Shown one piece after another: positions 31,750 to 34,350 of a stretch of 34,350 nt of DNA. Made by a program: the position numbers and the translations under genes. Source of the stretch: Syntrophaceae bacterium (GTDB lineage Bacteria > Desulfobacterota > Syntrophia > Syntrophales > Smithellaceae); the NCBI GenBank assembly GCA_025355345.1, contig JANXZU010000031.1, forward strand, positions 1-34,350. Direction: 5' to 3'. Every line of letters starts with the position of its first letter. Position 1 is the stretch's first letter. Under the pieces are notes generated by a model. That model made no database searches. It had not been told where the DNA came from and worked only from the letters and a program-made list of their open reading frames with translations.

Positions 31750-32943
31750 CTAGTTTCTAGACTTCAGGCGCTGCACTGCTTTCTCCAATCCATCCAACGA
31801 AAGTTCAAACATCGGGAATATGCTGGCAATGTGCTTTACCGTCCAGGTATAAAACCAGCCAGATTCCGCTTGAGGGTTCAACCAGACCGCGTGGCGAAAT
31901 GTCTTAGCCAGAAATTTCAAATAATCTTCACTCGGTCGTAACTGGTTTTGACCTACATATATGGCTCCTCTGGCATCATGCAATTCATAAGGCGCCATGG
32001 AGGCATCACCTACTATGATCAGGCGAGTCTCGGGATCGCTGCGGGCAAAGTCATCCACTTCTACCGGTTTTTTATAACGAGCCGCGTCCTGCCACACATT
32101 TCTATAAATTGTATTATGAAAATAATATATTTCCAGTTCCTTGAATTGAAACTGCGCGTAATGAAAAAGCACCTGAACAAGTTCCACATAAGGATCCATA
32201 GACCAGCCGCCGTTGTCAATAAGAATCTTGACTTTCAGACGGTCGGCAAGCCTCCGATCAAAAACTATTTCGATTTCTCCGGCGTTGCGCATGGTCTGAT
32301 AGATAGTTTTATCGATATTGACAACGTCCGGCGGCCCCGAAGGCGAAAGGTGTTTGAGCCTTTTTAGCGCCTCCCCGATCTGCGAAGCCGTAATCGGCCC
32401 ATCCTGCGAATAACTGCGGTAACGCCTTTCCATGGCGACTTTGATTGCTGATTTATTACGCGATGTGCCACCCACTCGCATTCCACCAGGATGATTGCCG
32501 GAATGCCCGGTAGGAGATGTTCCGCGTGTGCCGATCCAATGGTTTCCGCCGTGATGTTCTTCTGTCTGTTCTTTGAGGCGTTTCAGAAAATGCTGCAGCA
32601 ATTCATCCGGCGTCATTTGTTTTACTTCTTCTTCTGGTAAACCCAGCGCAGCGGCCATAGCAGATGGATCCTTGAGCCAGTCGCTTAGCATCGCCTTTGC
32701 CAATTCTGTAAGTTCTTCTTCCGTCGGATCAACATCGGAAACCCCGTGAAAGGCAACGGCAAAGGTTTTGTCATATATATCAAAATAGCGCTCGCTTTTC
32801 ACAAGCAGGCTGCGGGCAACGCTGTAAAAATCTTCAAGTGACTGGATCAAACCCATGCCAAGCGCTTTTTGCAGACGCAAAAAAGATGTGGGTGAAACGG
32901 GAATCCCCTTGTCTCGCAGCATATAAAAGAAATTAACAAACAT
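31750..32943 (-). CDS. VWA domain protein, CoxE-like
   Basis: The 397-residue product has an N-terminal helical region (FFYMLRDKGIPVSPTSFLRL, typical of CoxE-like proteins) and a C-terminal von Willebrand A domain. Its MIDAS motif is DNGGWSMDPY instead of DxSxS, followed by LIIVGDASMAP. The middle (GNHWIGTRGTSPTGHSGNHP) is Gly/His-rich and probably flexible. The MoxR ATPase gene lies 20 bases upstream on the same strand. MoxR-VWA pairs act as chaperone-like complexes that insert cofactors or mature other proteins. The altered MIDAS may change metal binding, but this form is common in the subgroup as I recall it. The 3' end borders the repeat cluster. Confidence 0.88.
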   Translation of the reverse strand: MFVNFFYMLRDKGIPVSPTSFLRLQKALGMGLIQSLEDFYSVARSLLVKSERYFDIYDKTFAVAFHGVSDVDPTEEELTELAKAMLSDWLKDPSAMAAALGLPEEEVKQMTPDELLQHFLKRLKEQTEEHHGGNHWIGTRGTSPTGHSGNHPGGMRVGGTSRNKSAIKVAMERRYRSYSQDGPITASQIGEALKRLKHLSPSGPPDVVNIDKTIYQTMRNAGEIEIVFDRRLADRLKVKILIDNGGWSMDPYVELVQVLFHYAQFQFKELEIYYFHNTIYRNVWQDAARYKKPVEVDDFARSDPETRLIIVGDASMAPYELHDARGAIYVGQNQLRPSEDYLKFLAKTFRHAVWLNPQAESGWFYTWTVKHIASIFPMFELSLDGLEKAVQRLKSRN

Positions 32944-32963
32944 ACTTCTCTCTTGTCTACGAT

Positions 32964-33797
32964 TTACTGGTGGTTGGCCAGGTAAAGGTCTGTGCTCTTC
33001 TTAAACAGCACGCCCAGATAAGGAATATTCCCCGTTTTCAAACTCTTGAGTTGAAAATCGGGGTCGGCATGGAGCGCACGCATCCAGTTAATCAGCTCGC
33101 GGGTCGCCGGTTTTTTCTCCACACCACGAACTTCGCGCAGACGGTAGAAAGCTTCCATGCAAGCCTCAGATATATTCGTATTCAAATCCGGAAAATGAAC
33201 GCCGATTATTTTGCGCATCATGTCACGATCGGGAAAAGCAATGTGATGGAAATTGCAACGACCCAGAAATGGATCGGATAAATCCTTTTTCGCGTTGGAT
33301 GTAATTACGATCACCGGTCTGTTCCTGGCGGTAATCCTCTTGTCTATTTCAATGATGTCAAACTGCATCTGATCCAAAATATCCAGCATATCGTCCTGAA
33401 AATCAGTGTCCGCTTTGTCGATTTCATCAATCAGCAAAACCACCTTCTTGTCCGCAGCAAAAGCCTGGCCGATTTTACCCATTTTGATATATTCTTCAAT
33501 ATTACTTACATCTCTCCCCGAATCGGCAAAACGGCTGTCATTGAGACGTGTCAGCGTGTCGTACTGATAAAGGGCTTCAATCAGTTTCATGCTGGATTTT
33601 ACGTTGAGGATTATTAAAGGCATGCGCAAACTTTCGGCAATAGCATGGGCGAGCATGGTTTTTCCCGTGCCGGGCTCGCCTTTGAGCAAAAGAGGCATTT
33701 CCAGGGCAATCGAAATATTCACTATCTTTGCCAGTTCATCATCTAGAACATAACGCGCTGCCCCACGAAACTTCGCAGGGTGGTTATCAGACACCAT
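32964..33797 (-). CDS. MoxR family AAA+ ATPase
   Basis: The 277-residue product has Walker A GEPGTGKT, Walker B VVLLIDEIDKAD, sensor/arginine-finger region ITSNAKKDLSDPFLGRC, and a C-terminal helical lid (VRGVEKKPATRELINWMRAL). MoxR ATPases work with VWA partners in protein maturation; the partner here is the adjacent CoxE-like gene. AAGGAG lies 10 bases before the ATG. A candidate promoter is at 33931-33958, which would leave a 127-base leader containing an 11-bp inverted repeat. Confidence 0.92.
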   Translation of the reverse strand: MVSDNHPAKFRGAARYVLDDELAKIVNISIALEMPLLLKGEPGTGKTMLAHAIAESLRMPLIILNVKSSMKLIEALYQYDTLTRLNDSRFADSGRDVSNIEEYIKMGKIGQAFAADKKVVLLIDEIDKADTDFQDDMLDILDQMQFDIIEIDKRITARNRPVIVITSNAKKDLSDPFLGRCNFHHIAFPDRDMMRKIIGVHFPDLNTNISEACMEAFYRLREVRGVEKKPATRELINWMRALHADPDFQLKSLKTGNIPYLGVLFKKSTDLYLANHQ

Positions 33798-33867
33798 AAT
33801 TAACTTACTCCTTAAATATTTTTATGCCTTATCAGAAATGTTTATATTCAACTATTCCTGATAATTA

Positions 33868-33914
33868 CAGGTGTAATCTTCCAAACCTTTGTGCTTTCGG
33901 GCTGATTGCACCTG
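33868..33914. promoter_or_regulatory. inverted repeat in the moxR leader
   Basis: CAGGTGTAATC (33868-33878) pairs with GATTGCACCTG (33904-33914) with one G-T type mismatch across a 25-base loop. A smaller pair (TTATCAG at 33829 with CTGATAA at 33858) lies next to it. Both are downstream of the candidate promoter, so they could fold in the mRNA or bind a regulator. Confidence 0.4.
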
Positions 33915-33930
33915 ACTATCGTTCATCTCC

Positions 33931-33958
33931 AATATAACGCTTTTTAGGCTTTCGTCAA
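33931..33958 (-). promoter_or_regulatory. candidate sigma-70 promoter of the moxR-VWA unit
   Basis: On the minus strand TTGACG (33958-33953) and TATATT (33936-33931) are separated by 16 bases. Each box has one mismatch from consensus. Confidence 0.5.
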
Positions 33959-34350
33959 TAGCAGTTCAGGCTTTTCTTTGGTCAAAAGAACTTCCGAAAT
34001 CTAATCCTGAAACCTGAAGTCGAATATGTCAGCCATGCGTTTGATTTGAATAACATATCTCTACGTAAGCGTACTAGATCGCTTTGAATTTCTAAAACAA
34101 AGAATATAGTTTTCAATATCAGCAACTTTGTAACTCTCCGCTTTTTATCAGAAAGCTGAAGGTGTGGCCACTGAAATGTTCCCTCAAGTTGTTATTTAAG
34201 CAGATATGGCTGTTAGCAGCAAATAGAAAAGTCCTATTTTGTAGCACATGATATGTCCGCTTTTTATCACGCTTAAGAAAAGTGATTGAAGGCGTATCCG
34301 TAAGCCACTTTTCTTATATTATGGCGAGCGGCGGACTTACGCTGCCTTTG
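33959..34350. other. gene-free right end with direct and inverted repeats
   Basis: I see no supported gene here. TCCGCTTTTTATCA occurs twice (34137-34150 and 34257-34270). An 11-bp perfect inverted repeat TAAGAAAAGTG (34274-34284) with CACTTTTCTTA (34306-34316) is nested within a GTCCGC/GCGGAC pair (34255-34260 and 34331-34336). An ATG at 34321 runs off the end but has too few codons to judge. Confidence 0.4.

Overview
The window looks like a chromosomal segment of a motile, Gram-negative bacterium. Gene content and repeat style point most towards a deltaproteobacterium (Desulfobacterota, Syntrophales-like), but this is inference from gene types; no rRNA or marker phylogeny is available here. 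About half of the window (roughly 0.1-19.8 kb) is a flagellin and protein-glycosylation region. The rest is housekeeping genes.

Left part (1-11.15 kb): a 5'-truncated cephalosporin-hydroxylase-like methyltransferase remnant is followed by one uninterrupted 10.2 kb gene. It encodes a ~3395-residue cytoplasmic protein in which eight glycosyltransferase modules (five GT-A/GT2, one GT9-like, two GT-B/GT4-like), one SAM-methyltransferase-like module and three TPR blocks are strung together. It ends at a strong intrinsic terminator.

Flagellin locus (11.4-19.8 kb): two flagellin genes of equal length (408 aa, about 87% identical by eye) flank a SPINDLY/OGT-type O-GlcNAc transferase with 12 near-perfect tandem 34-residue TPRs, and genes for FlbT and FlaF. 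All these are on the minus strand. The two flagellins carry different promoters: a perfect sigma-54 site in front of the 11.45-12.68 kb copy and a near-perfect sigma-28 site in front of the 17.0-18.3 kb copy. They share a 27-nt leader next to the start codon. A divergent plus-strand TPR/Ig-like gene has its own sigma-28-like site. The likely logic is a glycosylated flagellum: two flagellins, post-transcriptional control by FlbT/FlaF, a dedicated OGT, and a giant multi-GT protein that could build a more complex glycan.

Right part (19.9-33.8 kb): an amidohydrolase (YtcJ-like) with a consensus sigma-70 promoter lies divergent to a plus-strand series trxB, lgt, terC-like, spoU/trmH-like rRNA methyltransferase, cutA, tkt and pgi. 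Convergent to these, on the minus strand, are a MoxR ATPase and CoxE-like VWA protein pair, an M50 site-2-type protease, a nitroreductase and a UPF0114 (YqhA-like) membrane protein. The last ~550 bases hold no gene I can support.

The most notable unexplained signal is a dispersed intergenic repeat made of two hairpins per unit. It occurs as a cluster of about four units at 31.44-31.75 kb and again at 11.16-11.34 kb. Its second stem changes sequence between copies while staying paired, and the loop is partly conserved.
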